Below are positions 48,495-61,189 of a stretch of 64,000 nucleotides of DNA, one piece after another. The DNA lies in contig OZ316891.1 of assembly GCA_973895155.1 (NCBI GenBank), positions 12,772,001 through 12,836,000 on the forward strand, in the 5' to 3' direction. The DNA is from Marsupella aquatica. Taxonomy: Eukaryota > Marchantiophyta. The translations under genes and the position numbers were made by a program. Each line of letters starts with the position of its first letter. The first letter of the stretch is position 1. The notes beneath the pieces are model-generated. The model was not told the DNA's origin. It searched no databases and saw nothing but the letters and a program-made list of their open reading frames with translations.

Positions 48495-49650
48495 CTATAT
48501 CTAGCCTCCCGTCACCTGCAACATTTTAAGGTCTTGTGCACACTGAAACTTTAAATTTCTTTGCTCCTATTAGTTTGGAATATTCTAAAAGCTGGAAAGA
48601 AAACACTCTCTTTCCTTATAAATCACTCTGTTTTTTCACAAACATTAAGCATCTCTCCTACCCAATAAAACTAGCATATGCTTTGTCATGTGAGATTTCA
48701 ATTTTATATCAGGCCAGATTGCAGGCCGGGTTCCCTTCCTGATGTCTTCACCCACACCAAAATTCCAGGGGGTTTAATTTACTAGGGCCCTATCCTAGCT
48801 AGCAGAGCGTCCAGGTGTGGTTCCAAAAAGGTGCATTTAATGTGCCTCATCCCCATGACCCATCTCTATCTGTTTTTCTCTCTATCACAAATATAATACA
48901 TTGATGCGCCAAAAAATGCACTGGTTGTCATTCAAATTTGGCATGTTTTTTGGGTGGAAAAAATGAAAACCTGAAAATGGAAAGAATAAATAAGAATATA
49001 TTTGGTGTGCACTGTTTTCCAAGAAAGAAGAACAAAATGCAACCAATCATGACCTTTCTTCAAAATACTGTTTTTTTTACACTGCTAGTTCTATCCATAC
49101 AACCCCTCAGAAATACATGTCTGCCCAAGCTGCCCTTTAGCCCTCACCTGGCCTGAGATTAAAAACTTTTGTGAGAGAACATGTATTGGTTTCTTGAAAA
49201 ACATTTAGCTTGGGTCCACAAAGTAGTATTGGATCAAGAGAGTTATGCAAAATCTTACTAATAAAGCGTGAACTGTGGTCAACTTTTCACAAGCTAGGGT
49301 CTAGAGTGAAACCTCTAGACCATAACTCTATGGTCATCATGTGTATGGGAAAAATTTATGACATGACTATGATGTGTGTACATGCCAGTTTTATGTGATA
49401 ATTTTTAAATATTTACATTAACAAATATAGGTAGTATGGCCCCACCACAACATATGTGCATAGAACATGGATGTGCATATAAAAAACCTGATATATTATA
49501 TATGACTATTAAAATGTTGGGTTTTTTTATCATTTCATTAATCTTCAAAGAATATGAATAGAAAATATATTTTAATAATTTTTTTATTGTCCTCTCCGCT
49601 ATTCACGTTCAAAGAATGGGTAGTTGTGGCTAGTACACATACACATTGAA
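48495..49650. repeat. dispersed repeat block, copy 2
   Basis: 48,495-48,715 is a diverged copy of 23,040-23,270. 48,945-49,050 matches 7,208-7,300 ('gggtggaaaaaatgaaaac', 'tttggtgtgcactgttttcc'). 49,445-49,640 matches 6,560-6,640 and 6,817-6,910 ('atttcattaatcttcaaaga', 'attcacgttcaaag'). The order is changed relative to the first location. No coding domain was found. Confidence 0.6.
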
Positions 49651-49989
49651 CATACAGACTGACCAAACAAAAAGGGTGACCACTGTTCTTGTTTTGCCTG
49701 ATTCCAAAAATGTGACTAAGTAATGAGAAAAGAGATAGAAAAGGGGCAACCTTGTGTAATTAGTCCATTCTGTTACAACCATCTACGTTGGCAGTCAGGC
49801 AGTGTGAACCTCTGAAGTAATCAAATGAGGGTAATTCCAGCAAAACTACGCAGTCGACCATGCCTTAGCCAGGGTTAATGCTAACTTAACCACAGTTATT
49901 GTTATAACTAACCATGGTTGTAACCAAACACAACATGAAGGCAGCCCGGTGGCATTTACCATTCCAAATCTAAAAGAGGAGTCTAGTCA

Positions 49990-50840
49990 GGTTTCCTTAG
50001 AACGAATTCAGAGGATCCAGGGGAGGGCTGATATTATTATGGGCTTTTAGAGCTAGGTTCCATGGGGCTGGGAGTAAGGAGTAAGGATGCTCTCAGAATT
50101 TGTAAGCCAATAAGATTGCAACTTTTCCAGGGACTGAGGGGTGTACAAATACTGTATCAAGGAGTATGATTTTTCCTCACACTCCCTCTTAAAATTCAGG
50201 GGTACCCCCTGCCCCTGTATAAGAACAGTATTGGGCATTCTCATTGGCTCCTGAGTCAAATTCATACATTTAAAATACTGTATACACCTTGGCATACAGT
50301 GTATTTGGGCCCTAGGGGATGTCAGAGGGAGTGACCGTACTCCCTACCCCTGGCCCATGGAACCTGGCCCTTAGCATTTCCAAACTCCTCCTTAGAACGA
50401 ATTGAGAGGATCTAAGGGAGACTCCTCCTTTAGAACGAATTGAGAGGATCGAGGGGAGGGCCGATAATATTATGGGCTTTAAGCATTTCCAAACTCCTTC
50501 AAGGTCGTGAGCCAGGGGAAGAAGCTGCTTCGTGATTTCATAGATTTTGAGCTCGATTGAGAGGTTTGAAGAAGAAGGTCGATAGCATTATCGATATCAA
50601 CTTTCCGGATACTTTTTCAGGCCGTCTGTTGGGGGAACGAAGCTCGGCTCTCGGTTCTTGGAGCTCGATTGAGAGGAGGAGAGTCAGGTTTCCCTCTAAA
50701 CGATTTGACAGGTTCTAGGGGAGGGCCGATAATATTATCTGCTTTTAGCATCTTGATCTCCTTTCAAGTCACGAGAGTGGGAATGACGTTACAACGATTC
50801 GACAGGTTCCAGGGGGAGCCGATAATTCCCGATCTTCTCT
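49990..50840. repeat. dispersed ~50-bp motif array, five or six copies
   Basis: The motif 'ttagaacgaattgagaggat' + 'ctaggggagggccgataata' + 'ttatgggctttt' recurs near 49,997, 50,392, 50,428, 50,691 and 50,789, with a remnant near 50,560-50,590. Copies are irregularly spaced and often followed by 'agcatttccaaactcc'. No gene was recognised and the function is unknown. Confidence 0.75.
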
Positions 50841-50899
50841 CAAGAGACTTTCAAAATCTCCAATTCGTCTTTCCGTCACCAGTATCTACCATCTGCTCT

Positions 50900-52870
50900 G
50901 TATGTCTGCGACAACACGATTTATGATCATTCGCTGGAATCTGATTACCCTGCATTGTGGGCGCTTGTAGCCCTCCACACTGCTCCATTGCTCGCCAGCA
51001 AGCTCCTTCTCTGTTCTGCCCTTCGATAAAGTTCACTAAACCATTTGCCTACCCATCCCAAAAAGCTGTACACCGGCATGCTTCAACACTTCATCATCTG
51101 TACTGCAAATCCGTTCCCAACTCCGATCGGCCTAAGGTGGTGTCTAACCTTGTCTTGTGGATTCATTTTTTGAACAGTGCTTGCAGGGTTCTTAATGTGA
51201 GCTCGTCTGGCCATCACCTTCTATCAGCCAATTTGAGGTTGCAACCCTCATACAGATCTGTTGCCACACATTCCCCAATTTGCCACAATAGTAACTTGGA
51301 AAGGAGTGACAATCTCTTCTGAATCCCTAGCTGCTTTCTACCTCATTTTCTGGACTTTAGACGTCTCTAAAATTCTACCAAAATTATTGTATTTCTCGCT
51401 ACAATTTCTCTCCGCCTTCAATTACTCATTTATCCTGGCTCAATTTACTTAGCTCACACCCTACCCACTGTCTGCGTGCCGTCACACCCCAACCTCGCTA
51501 TCGTAACTGTCCTAAGGTTGTTTTAACAGACTTGCAAAAGAGATGAATAACATTGAGACCCTGGTACATCAAGTATGCTCTGAGATGAGAATCAGAGAGT
51601 TAGAAGTCACTAGTATAACTAGAAACCAAGGGAGTACGAAAGGCAATTATTTTGTTGTTTCGACGATGTGTCTTCAACTAGAAATCAAGGAAGGAGGATT
51701 GATCAAGTGACGACTCAAGTAAAAAAAACTACTATGAGATTGTACTGTATATCTAAGAAAAGACCTAGAATCACTTGGGGGCTTACTCGTAGCCTAGGGG
51801 ATTACATATCATTACCCCATCTTGGGGATGGGTTACCCTACACTAAACTTTGTTCTTAAGTCATGCCTTTTGGGCAGACACTCAAATATGTTTGCCTTGG
51901 CAAGAAGGAAAAAGGAGTTATAAAACCCCTCCCGTGAGCTCATGTAGGATCGCCTACAGTGAGCGCTGATGACGAGGGCTCTCTGTGGGAATCATACTCC
52001 TAGAAGATGTGTTAGATGTTCTCAAAAGTGATTTTTGGGGATCTTTGACTGAGGGTGTTGGTTTATTTAATACATGTACCCTCATTATGAGTCTTACTTT
52101 ATATTTTCATCAAATATCGGCCATAGTCCCCTAGCCAACCTGGCCTCAAGGTTACCTGTTTTGAACCTCTTCGCTAACTGGCACAGACCAAGGCAGTGAC
52201 TCCTCCCAAGTAAAGTTTTTCAAAGACTCACGAGGAGGGTTGACACTTATTAACCCATGTGTTGTGGGCTCTTACCCCCTTGGACTCCATCGAGCAGCCT
52301 AAGAATATCGAGTGAGAAGATTCAGTTGTAGAACCAGGTATGAATCGACTGCATACTTTTGCTTGAATGTAAGGGTCTGGGAGCCTGGAAACAGAAATAC
52401 CTTGAATGATTCTGTGTTACTGGGCACAAAAGGGCATTGGTGGAAGAGCTTTCAATTACAAGTAAAAGAAAGAGAAAGATTAAAGTAGGAGGAAACGGAC
52501 AGCCTTGACTAATTTATTAAGAAATTACGTATGCAAGGCCCCTGCATTCGTTCAGTAAAACTTGATGCTCCCAGAGTGATAGCACCAACAGAGTTGTCAG
52601 AAATCGCCTTAAATCCAAGGTGTGCCAAAAGACCATAACGAGGCTCCTAGTCTATTAAGTCAAAAACTTGTTCAGGTCCAAGAGAATAGCCAGTATGTAT
52701 TCTTGTTGGAAATGGTAAATGATTTCATTTCAAAGGAAACCAAATGATGGCTAGATCTGAAAGATACAAAAGATAGTTCAGGAGATCTATCTTTGGACTA
52801 CAGGAAGAAGTTGCCTGAGCCAAAGTTTGGTAAAAAAAATTGGATAAAAAAATTTAAAAGTATTCAGCAG
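50900..52870. other. spacer, no gene seen
   Basis: Several medium-length frames occur on both strands at 50,957-51,450, but none resembles a known family or pairs with convincing splice sites. Beyond 51.5 kb the DNA has only short frames. Confidence 0.35.
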
Positions 52871-53104
52871 AACTAGACCTCGTCCTTGTGCATACGAAAT
52901 CGTTTCCTACTTGAATGAGCTGCACACTGTCTCCCTGAAGGATATGAGAAGAAAATCACCGTGTTTCCAGAGGTTGTTGATAAGACTTTTGGGAGAAGAG
53001 GGACCGAAAGATCCAAATATATATATAAAACTCGTGCCATCAAGACCAGGCATATTCTTGTGAGGCATACTGCGGATAGCACTGAGCACTTCTCCTTCAA
53101 AACT

Positions 53105-53310
53105 TCAGGCCAATTGAATTGCTGCTTGTTTCGAGCGAGCTGGGTGATTATAACGTCGTCAGTTTAGCGATCTAGCTAAGAACTTGAGGGCAACGCAGCA
53201 AGCAAGTGGAGCATGGCTTACGTACCGCTTTTGAACTGGGCTCGTGAGACTGCAAAAAGGTCTTTCAAAGTAAACTCCTGTGAGGGATCTACATCTGTCA
53301 ATGCTAGTAA
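53105..53310 (-). CDS. terminal exons of an unrecognised minus-strand gene
   Basis: Two exons join cleanly. The first is 53310-53226 (acceptor cacttcag, donor AGCG|GTACGT, phase 1). The second is 53139-53105 (acceptor tcacccag, stop TGA). The joined C-terminus reads LLALTDVDPSQEFTLKDLFA, then VSRAQFKS, then ARSKQAAIQLA. A likely preceding exon ends with RTRQEQTTGYTME near 53,405. I do not recognise the protein. Further exon-like segments lie upstream to 55.4 kb, but their order is not resolved. Splice sites and frames are seen; gene identity is unknown. Confidence 0.35.
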
Positions 53311-53799
53311 CTGAAGTGAACTACTGCAATTATGCTAATTTCCACAAGCCAAAGGAACGAAATGAACAAGTTTCAAAGTATAAAACCCGAATCACTTCCA
53401 TCGTGTAGCCAGTTGTCTGCTCTTGACGGGTTCTGATGCGAAGGACTAATGATAGAAAAAACAATTGCCAAACATTGGTGAGCCAAGATTGCGAATGAAG
53501 AAAACACAAATAGTTCATGCAAAACCTCAAGAGTACAAAACCTTTTTCTGAATCGGCTCTACGAGAACACCTTTACAACAACATCCTTCCTAAGCCTGAG
53601 AAATCAGAATTTTGTCTTGTTTTTATGGCTTCGGGAAGAGGGAACAAATAATTTCACTATTAATCACATCCATGACTGGAAGATGATAAGAAGACAGTGC
53701 ATGTATTAACTGCTACAGAGTACTACGGTTAATCTTGCACTTTGCAGATACTGTTTCGAACTACCAGTGCAAATAGAGAGACTTTGCTGGAAATGGACG

Positions 53800-55420
53800 G
53801 GAGTGACTGTCCAGTGCATTATACTAAGTATAGCGCTTGATGAGGATCACATCATCAAGATTCTGCAAGTAGGCAAGAAGCAGCTGAGAACCAACCAAAA
53901 TGCAAGAAACAAGATATATTGAACTGCATCCTATAGCTACGAGAACTATATACGATTTGTGAAATAAAACGCATTATTATACTTGAGAGATTTGTAAGCA
54001 GAAACCACTTGTCAGGCACTGTTGAACAGGACCAGAGTGTTCACCAGGGAAGACTAGAGTCCAGCAACGACCCTTGATGTAGCACATGGAATTCAGAAAA
54101 TGCTGCTGCAATAAGGATAAGCGATATGAATAATTTAAATGAAATTAGTTTTACTGTCCGCAGTATTATAATCACCAGCCATCATAGCGCAAGCAGCATT
54201 TGCAACAAATCTGCGGAACATACAATCTGCTTGTTCAAAGAAAGTCATCAGCAGGTACATACCCCACAAAGAAAGGCAGCCGAAACTCACCGCCAATAGT
54301 GTTGCCAGCTATAAAGACAGGTCACCAGCGAACTTCAATCATTAATTCTTCGAGTAATTTCCCCAAAACCAAATGTGTATAAGTAATTGAAGGTTTCTCT
54401 GGTTGCCCAAATCAAGCATCTTCAGCGCAAACGTAAGATGCCCAGGTTAATACTCATGATTGGTCACTCCAATGCTGCGAAAGGCTCCCAGACATGTATA
54501 AAAACCGATTGTGGCCCTGACGTTCTAGCAAGGGCGTACTGTAGTGCCCAAAAAGTAATCAACACAAGTTCAGTTGTAGGAATGGCAAGTTATTATCATC
54601 TCAAACCCATGCTTCCGTGAAGGGCACTGACGGCCAGAAAGAATACTAATAGCAGTAGATAATGACCAGAATTGTATGCAAGGAATCCAACAGTGCAGTT
54701 ATCCAGGGCACCCTACTGGAAATCATTGGGATCTCATTCAAGAGTAAGAAATCTACAGAATTGAGGAAAGGGCATCACATGATGACTTTTGGGTTAACCT
54801 GATGAGAAGTACTAGTCCTATCCACCGCCAGGTCCCCACTTGAAAACCCCTTTTCTCTATCTTCCTCACGACCTTTCAAAGCAAGCAGCTGATGCCACCG
54901 TTGTTGAACCCGCAAACAAGCAGAACGTCGAGGAATAAAAATAAAAATAAAAGTTCAACTGCGTTTGCTGGAAGAGTTATAGAGAAAAGTGAATAACGAA
55001 AGTCACTTTTCCCCACCAAAGATGTTGCGCAAAGCAGTCAACTACTCTCCTTCCAAACACTATAAATGAGACTTCAAGGCATTAAAGTCAACAATCCACT
55101 CGAAGAGTTCACGTTGCACTCCAAAAGCACAAACTCATCTACTAAAACTAGACTATACGCATTCATCATCCCGAGTCCACATACCTCAATCGCAGCTGCA
55201 GTAATCGAAGAAAATCCGAAAGGAGAAAACCATCTGGCCACCACCTCTTGCCTTCACGTAATCCGTTGCTTCCTCGTAAATTGGTCCCAGAGAAAGAGTG
55301 CCTCGACCCAAGGCATTTGCCAGAATTTCTCTAAAGGAGACCCTAGGTCGCCTTTCCAGGCGCACAATTGCTCGTACACGTCGCAACGGTTTCTAATAAA
55401 TCCGCAAGAAGGGACCACGG
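53800..55420 (-). other. exon-like segments, gene structure unresolved
   Basis: The minus strand shows open segments bounded by splice-like sites. One near 55,245-55,175 ends with FSPFGFSSITAAAIE before GAG|GTATGT. One near 54,890-54,805 (LLALKGREEDREKGFSSGDL, ending CAG|GTTAAC) joins it in phase 0. Near 54,543-54,470 is YALARTSGPQSVFIHVWEPF and a stop. Another near 54,225-54,150 contains FRRFVANAACAMMAGDYNTA. A 66-codon frame at 55,386-55,186 (RLERRPRVSFREILANALGR) is in a different frame from its neighbour. These could belong to one or two genes, or to a decayed one. No family was recognised. Confidence 0.25.
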
Positions 55421-55429
55421 GTAAGAAGC

Positions 55430-58400
55430 AACAAAGGATGACAAAGTTATGATTCGGATTGTTAAAGTGAGCCAGATTTGAAAGATACCAAGTGAACAAA
55501 ATCAAGGATTGCAGAAATCGAAAAATCATTCTCATCTGCTGTGTAACGATACCATGCACATTCTGCCTACAAGTTATCTCAAATAAGTTGATGCACATTC
55601 TGCGTACAGCGACGAGAAGGAAGCCGAAAGTTCCCAGAAGGTCACCCACTTTTGCCAATTGTACCCTCCAATTATTCTAGAAACGTCAAATGTCCGTTCA
55701 AACTGTTCAAGGCTCCAGTGGCGCCACTTTCCAGTAGGTAACCTTTCAGTAGGTAACCTTTTCGATTGTCCTCGCTGAAAATAGGACCATAATCTTTCGT
55801 CTTTCTCTCATGAACTTGATATGGACTCGCCAATATGTATTTGTTCTGCCGGCTGCAAGATCTTTCAGAGCTCCATCCGAAGGTATCTGAGCTGTTGTGT
55901 TTGACAACTTTTCCACTGTTTGGCCTTCTTACTCCCAAAAGTACCTTATCATCTAGTTCTTGGGCTCCCATGAGTTTTCCCCAGCCAGGTGTCTATAAAT
56001 ATCACCCCACGAAACTGTGTGCGAGGACTGCAGGGGTGTAAGTATATCGTACACTGGCCAACAACAATAGTACCGTCTCGTGCAATAGAGTTGAACTTGT
56101 GAATGTGAGAAGGTTTTGGTTCGGTGGGGAACATATATAGAGGATATGTACTAACCAGAAAGGACAACCACGGAAGAGAAAAGAGACTGTAGACTGTTTT
56201 AGTCGAGGGAGGTAAATTTCGAACTCCCTCGTCTTCCTTGTTTCCTCGTCAGTGGAAGGAGAAACTCTCCGGATATATTCGATCCTACGGCACCCTACAG
56301 AAGAAGTTTTATCACTTTTTAAGGAGAGCAGGTATCCGAGCGCAGCTTTGAACTTGATGAGCTCTGAATTCTGTTTCTTGGGTGCACTATTTGTTCATTC
56401 CCCATACGAAATGGAAGTGTAGTTGTCGATTGGTGGGGTGTCTTTTTGACTGCAGTATGTGTGTTCTTCGTTCCTTATTTACAGAGGAAGGAATGTTGTC
56501 AATCAGTGACCTGATCTGGGAAATGCATTTCGAGGTGTAGAAGACTACTACTCAGGGAGGATTCAAGGGCTTGAGCATTTGACTGTGAGGATGAGATTGG
56601 TTGGAAGCTTCTTTCACATGTTAATTTTATTTCTTCTGATGTCGGAAAAAGGCAATGCCCTCAAAAAGACAAATGGAATCTGGGGTTCTGAGACCAGATC
56701 TAAAATGAATAAAACGGGCTATCTCCAGACAACAAACTCCAGTGAGAATCTCCACGGGCACCATGCAATGGTCCCAATTAGTCTAAACTAATGCACCCCA
56801 AAAATTCTGGAACAAATTTGATACTCCATCAGCAATGGCGTAGTGGCTTGCTGGGAGTGGGGACCAGCACGGCATAGTGGGCCTTTGACTGTTGGATTGG
56901 CAGTCATTTCCAGTCACATCAAAGGCACTGGCAAAACTGGCAAATGCTACATGAAAAGAAAAGCGTCGACTGGCTGGTCACTCTATGAAGATTGCCTGAA
57001 AGTGTGAAGACTTGGGGAATCCTCGATGTCGCATAGTGGTTTCTATCATCACCCAAGCATATGTCCCGTGCACAATTCCTATCTTTCGAGCACAACGAGT
57101 CATAGTTTTATCTGACACGTCTGGGGCAGAAATTTCAAACAACTGTCTTGCAGAAAATAGATGTATGTGGACCCCCAAAATGAAAAATGTTACTTGATAG
57201 GACCTCCGAGTGATCCATATCGTTGATAGACCTTAAATGAACGTGCGCAAAGCCTCATGGGGTTGGCTGGGAAGAAAATTTTACTTTTGGGGGTCCATCA
57301 AGCAAATACCTCGCAGAATTACGGGAAATCAAGAATTTTCAATCAGACCTGGCTCAGATTTTGGAGTAACTACAGTACGAAATAAATCAACTCTCCACTA
57401 GAAATTTGAGAAGCTACAAATGCAGACAAAGGAGGTGCAGAAATTACAATTATTACAAAAGATCCTATCAGCTGTCGTACTCACACTGTCACCACTTAAC
57501 CCAAACAAAATGCTCTCTATAGGGAGCTCAGAAGGCGACGCACTCTTAGAAGCAGGGAAAACAAAATTGCCGAAACAGGACCTACAAAGTACAGCCAAAA
57601 ACACCGGGGACAAGCCCAGAGAAGCACTATGAGTAGAAATTTCAACATAAAGATGTGAGCAAATGGAAGGACCCTCAGAAATTTCAGTCAGTGAGTGTTT
57701 TTCAATCTAAAGTCATGTAGAGCTTTAACGCATGTAAAGGTCCAAGTGGAGAACCTACAATCTGAAACCGTGCGAATATGGAAGGAACTGAAGAAATTTC
57801 AATCCGTAAATGTTTTCAATTAAAAGTCATGTAGAAACTCAATCTCATGCGCAATCTCATTCACTGCAGAAATGTTCAGATTGTAAGGCACTAATAAACT
57901 GACGCTGGACTCTTGAACATACAATTCTTGATAGCATGATCGTGTCGGACCCACAATTGTTGTCAATGTTTGAAGCAATGAAATTAGATCGCCTTCGATA
58001 GCAATCAAGTTTGATTGTTCCCACCCAGCTATAGGCAGTGGTGGATATATCGTTGATTGGCTTCATAGTTGAAGCTCAATTGCAGCTTTAATTACTACTG
58101 TACCCCACCCAGCCCCTTCAGTATAATGCTTGGGTTCTGATCTCTTGTCGAGGTCATCCACTTTCTTGTGAGCTGTGCTGAGCACAATAGACAGGACAGG
58201 TGGGCCAAGAGGGAAAGCTTTATTCGTGGCCGGTAATTGAGCGCGGCAGTACAGGACAATATGGCTGGCCATTAACTTTTACTTTCAATGTATTTTATCT
58301 ATCTGTCTAGAATCTGAAGCATGGATTGACCGAGGCATTGTCCCTGTCCATCCCCATGTACTGCGTAAAGTGATCCTTATTTTTACATCAAATAGATAAA

Positions 58401-59600
58401 AGAACCTGTCACGGATAGCAGTTAACAACTCTGTCTACCATATGTGGAGAAAAAATAAAACCCCAATTCAGTGTAATGGCCCACCAATGTTGCTAGAGAA
58501 AAATGGAACTTATTTGGCTTGAAGCTCCAATCTCAACTTAATTGAAAGCAAACACAATGGATCAATGAGCAGAAGGTGTGATTGACAACATTTGTGCCAC
58601 TCCATTGCTCATGTCATAGATTTGAGCCCGCCATTTACAAAAATTGTCAAGTAGTCTCAAACTTCACAAGTGCATAGCAGATTTTCAAAATGTTCGTGAC
58701 TTCTTGAGACTTACTCTACAGGGTTGTCAAAGTTGGCAAATGTTAGCGGCATAAACCTTACCTTTGAACTTGGCAGATTGGGTTGATTTATTTGAAGAAC
58801 GTTTGGATCTCCATTTAAGCTGACAGCTTTCCAGCATGGTCTCTGATGTCCAGTCCATTGCCTCACAAAGTTTGAGACTTTTTTCATTGAATGGAAAGTT
58901 TGAGACTTTTTTGAAATCATTTGTTTCTATTCCGTTGAATACAACAATGGTCAAATGCTCTAAATCAAGATTTCACTTTACACTTGGAGATTTGTATGTG
59001 GGTCAACTGAAAACGGGTGTTCCTGAGTAATGGCATGACGTCTTGACGTCTTTCAGGTTCAAGGTAGTCAAGTCATCAAGTTACCAAGGAGACGGGTTAG
59101 GTAATGTAATTGAAATCGGTTGCAAATGGTTAGGAGACCATTTACAGGTTGCATTTCAATCAAAAGTGTAAACAATGTTATCTGAGTCAATTTAAGTTTT
59201 CCAATCAAGTCCATCCAAGCTTTGTTAGTCCATTTGGGCTTCATAGACAGTGTGGAGATCCGTCAGGGGTCTAGTGTCATCTTTCTATCTAATCTAATCT
59301 AATCTAATCTAAGTTACTACACTAGAGTTACCTACTCTTTTTCACCCAGAGTCTCCATACAAAATGACATTTGAACAAATCTAGGCTATAGGATTACCCT
59401 ACCCATTCTCCCTGGCCCATGGGCTTTGGCAAAATGATCTTACTTGGCCCCTCTATGAACTAATAGAGTAGCCTTCCCTATCAAAAAAATTGCTCCATTG
59501 ATTGACTCCCCATCCAAGGAATTGCCCGAAGTCACTGGGATCCACGTTCTTATCACTTCTAAATTTGACACGGCTATATGGACAATAAACTATTCAATGT
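55430..59600. other. spacer with duplications, no confirmed gene
   Basis: No recognised protein is encoded. A ~115-bp direct duplication ('atggaaggamcy.maagaaatttcart' ... 'aagtcatgtaga') lies at about 57,664 and 57,778. 'gtttgagacttttttsa' occurs twice near 58,869-58,913. A (ctaat)n run lies at 59,286-59,311. A plus-strand ATG frame at 57,420-57,632 (70 codons) is Lys- and Gln-rich with no known domain. The MITE at 57.2 kb is listed separately. Confidence 0.35.
57155..57312. mobile_element. second MITE copy
   Basis: The left part 'gtggacccccaaaatgaaaa' + 'atgttacttgat' and the right part 'tttgggggtccatcaagcaa' + 'atacctc' match the element at 21.73-21.91 kb. The right end is here the better preserved terminal repeat. 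Flanks 'gcagaa' on both sides may be the remains of a target duplication. Confidence 0.6.
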
Positions 59601-61185
59601 TTTGTCTTACTGAGAAATTTTGATTGATTTAAGTCATTAAAACAAGTGAGAATCTGTACTTTATTTGCATTATTTTCAACACTTGTGCATTTGTACTTTT
59701 CCTGGTCATTGGTCATTATGTCACATGTATTTTTATTTGGCATGTGTTGTATTTTTCCCACTCAATCCTATCAAATACTAAGCAATAGTCATTTACATGT
59801 CACTATAAGACAAAAAAAAATGAAGCATATTCCAGGATCAACCCTGCTATATCACAGGTATGCACCTTCCTTATCACTTCGTGTTCAACACTCTTCACTT
59901 TGATAATTCTTTCATGGATAACTAAATGGTTGCAACAACAAATGTGCAATGCACAGGCATTTGGGCTAGTTGATTACAATATAGCCCACACTTTGGGTGC
60001 CTTAAATGCTTATGGAGAGACCTTTTTAAAACCCAGACTCTGAACACATCCAAATGCTCTAGGTTTTCCACCTAATCAACCCGTGAGTGGTATCGATAGT
60101 CCTTACTCCTAGGGAGGGGCATTCACCGGGGAAGATTGAAGTCAGATCTAGGATAGATCTGGGCAAGGGCAGCGGAGATCGTTAATGAGGCAGTAGAGGC
60201 ATCCACAAGAGGATGAGATTGGGCATGTCACAATTTATGATAGAGCAAAAATGTTCCTTGACGGTGCATAGTGAATATTTAGAAGTGTAGGGGTGTGAGT
60301 TTTAATGAGGGCCAAGTGGGAAAGGCAATCCTCCCCATTGCCCATATTAAGACACTGATAACAATGAAATAATACATTTAACTCTCTCATAAGTTTTACA
60401 CTCTGTGTATTTATGGATCCCCATGGGAAATTCATTCCAAAATTCCTGGATGCATGTGCAACCACATCAACATGATTTGTTACAAACAAGAACAGTTAGT
60501 TATGCAAGAAGAACTAAATTTGATTATTCGTGTTTGAGGCAAGGCAAAGAAAATAAATTAGACCATGTAATTGTAAAAACAACAGAAAATTGAAAAGTAA
60601 CATTTCAAGAACAAAGAAAAGGCTAAAATAGAGGTGAAAGAAAATAATATTTGGATGAGCTGTGATTGATATATCAATGTTTTCTGAAAATCTATTTCAA
60701 TTTTCTGTTTAATTTAAACATTTTTGAAATAAAGACAAGTTGAAAGAAAATCTTCAACTACTCTAGCATTTACCAAGTTAATAGAAGAAACCCAAGAAAC
60801 TTTTAAATTTCTCTAACATTTACCAAGGTAATTTAAGAAACCCTTTGGCTACTATGGATAGAATAAACCCAAGAAACTTTTAAACTTCTCTAACATTTAC
60901 CAAGGTAATTTAAGAAACCCTTTGGCAACTATGGATAGAAGAGTAACAAGTGAAGGTCAAAAACACCATAATTACTATGGGTAGAGAAATACCAAGTGAC
61001 TCTAAAACCTTTCAAATACTACTAGAGAGAATAATATTTTGTATGAACTATATGGTATGTCACATATATAATATAGACATGGAAGTACTAAGGGAAAAGT
61101 TTTGCATGGAGAATTACCCTAGAATGTATTCCTATTTGTCTTCCATGAAATTGTCCTAACTATCTTTAAAATTCATTTTATTTAG
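59600..61185. other. AT-rich spacer upstream of the LINE
   Basis: No gene was recognised. A ~83-bp tandem duplication lies at about 60,790-60,945 ('acccaagaaacttttaaa.tt', 'ctctaacatttaccaaggta', 'atttaagaaaccctttggc'). Confidence 0.45.
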
Positions 61186-61189
61186 ATTC

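Noticed and set aside
52907-53089. Possible LINE reverse transcriptase fragment (SMPHKNMPGLDG) on the minus strand
   Set aside because: Only ~15 residues resemble an RT motif, and the segment fits better as the 3' flank of the spliced exons at 53.1-53.3 kb.
59286-59311. Telomere-like (ctaat)n run
   Set aside because: The unit is five bases and the run is ~5 copies; plant telomeres use ccctaaa. It is a simple microsatellite.
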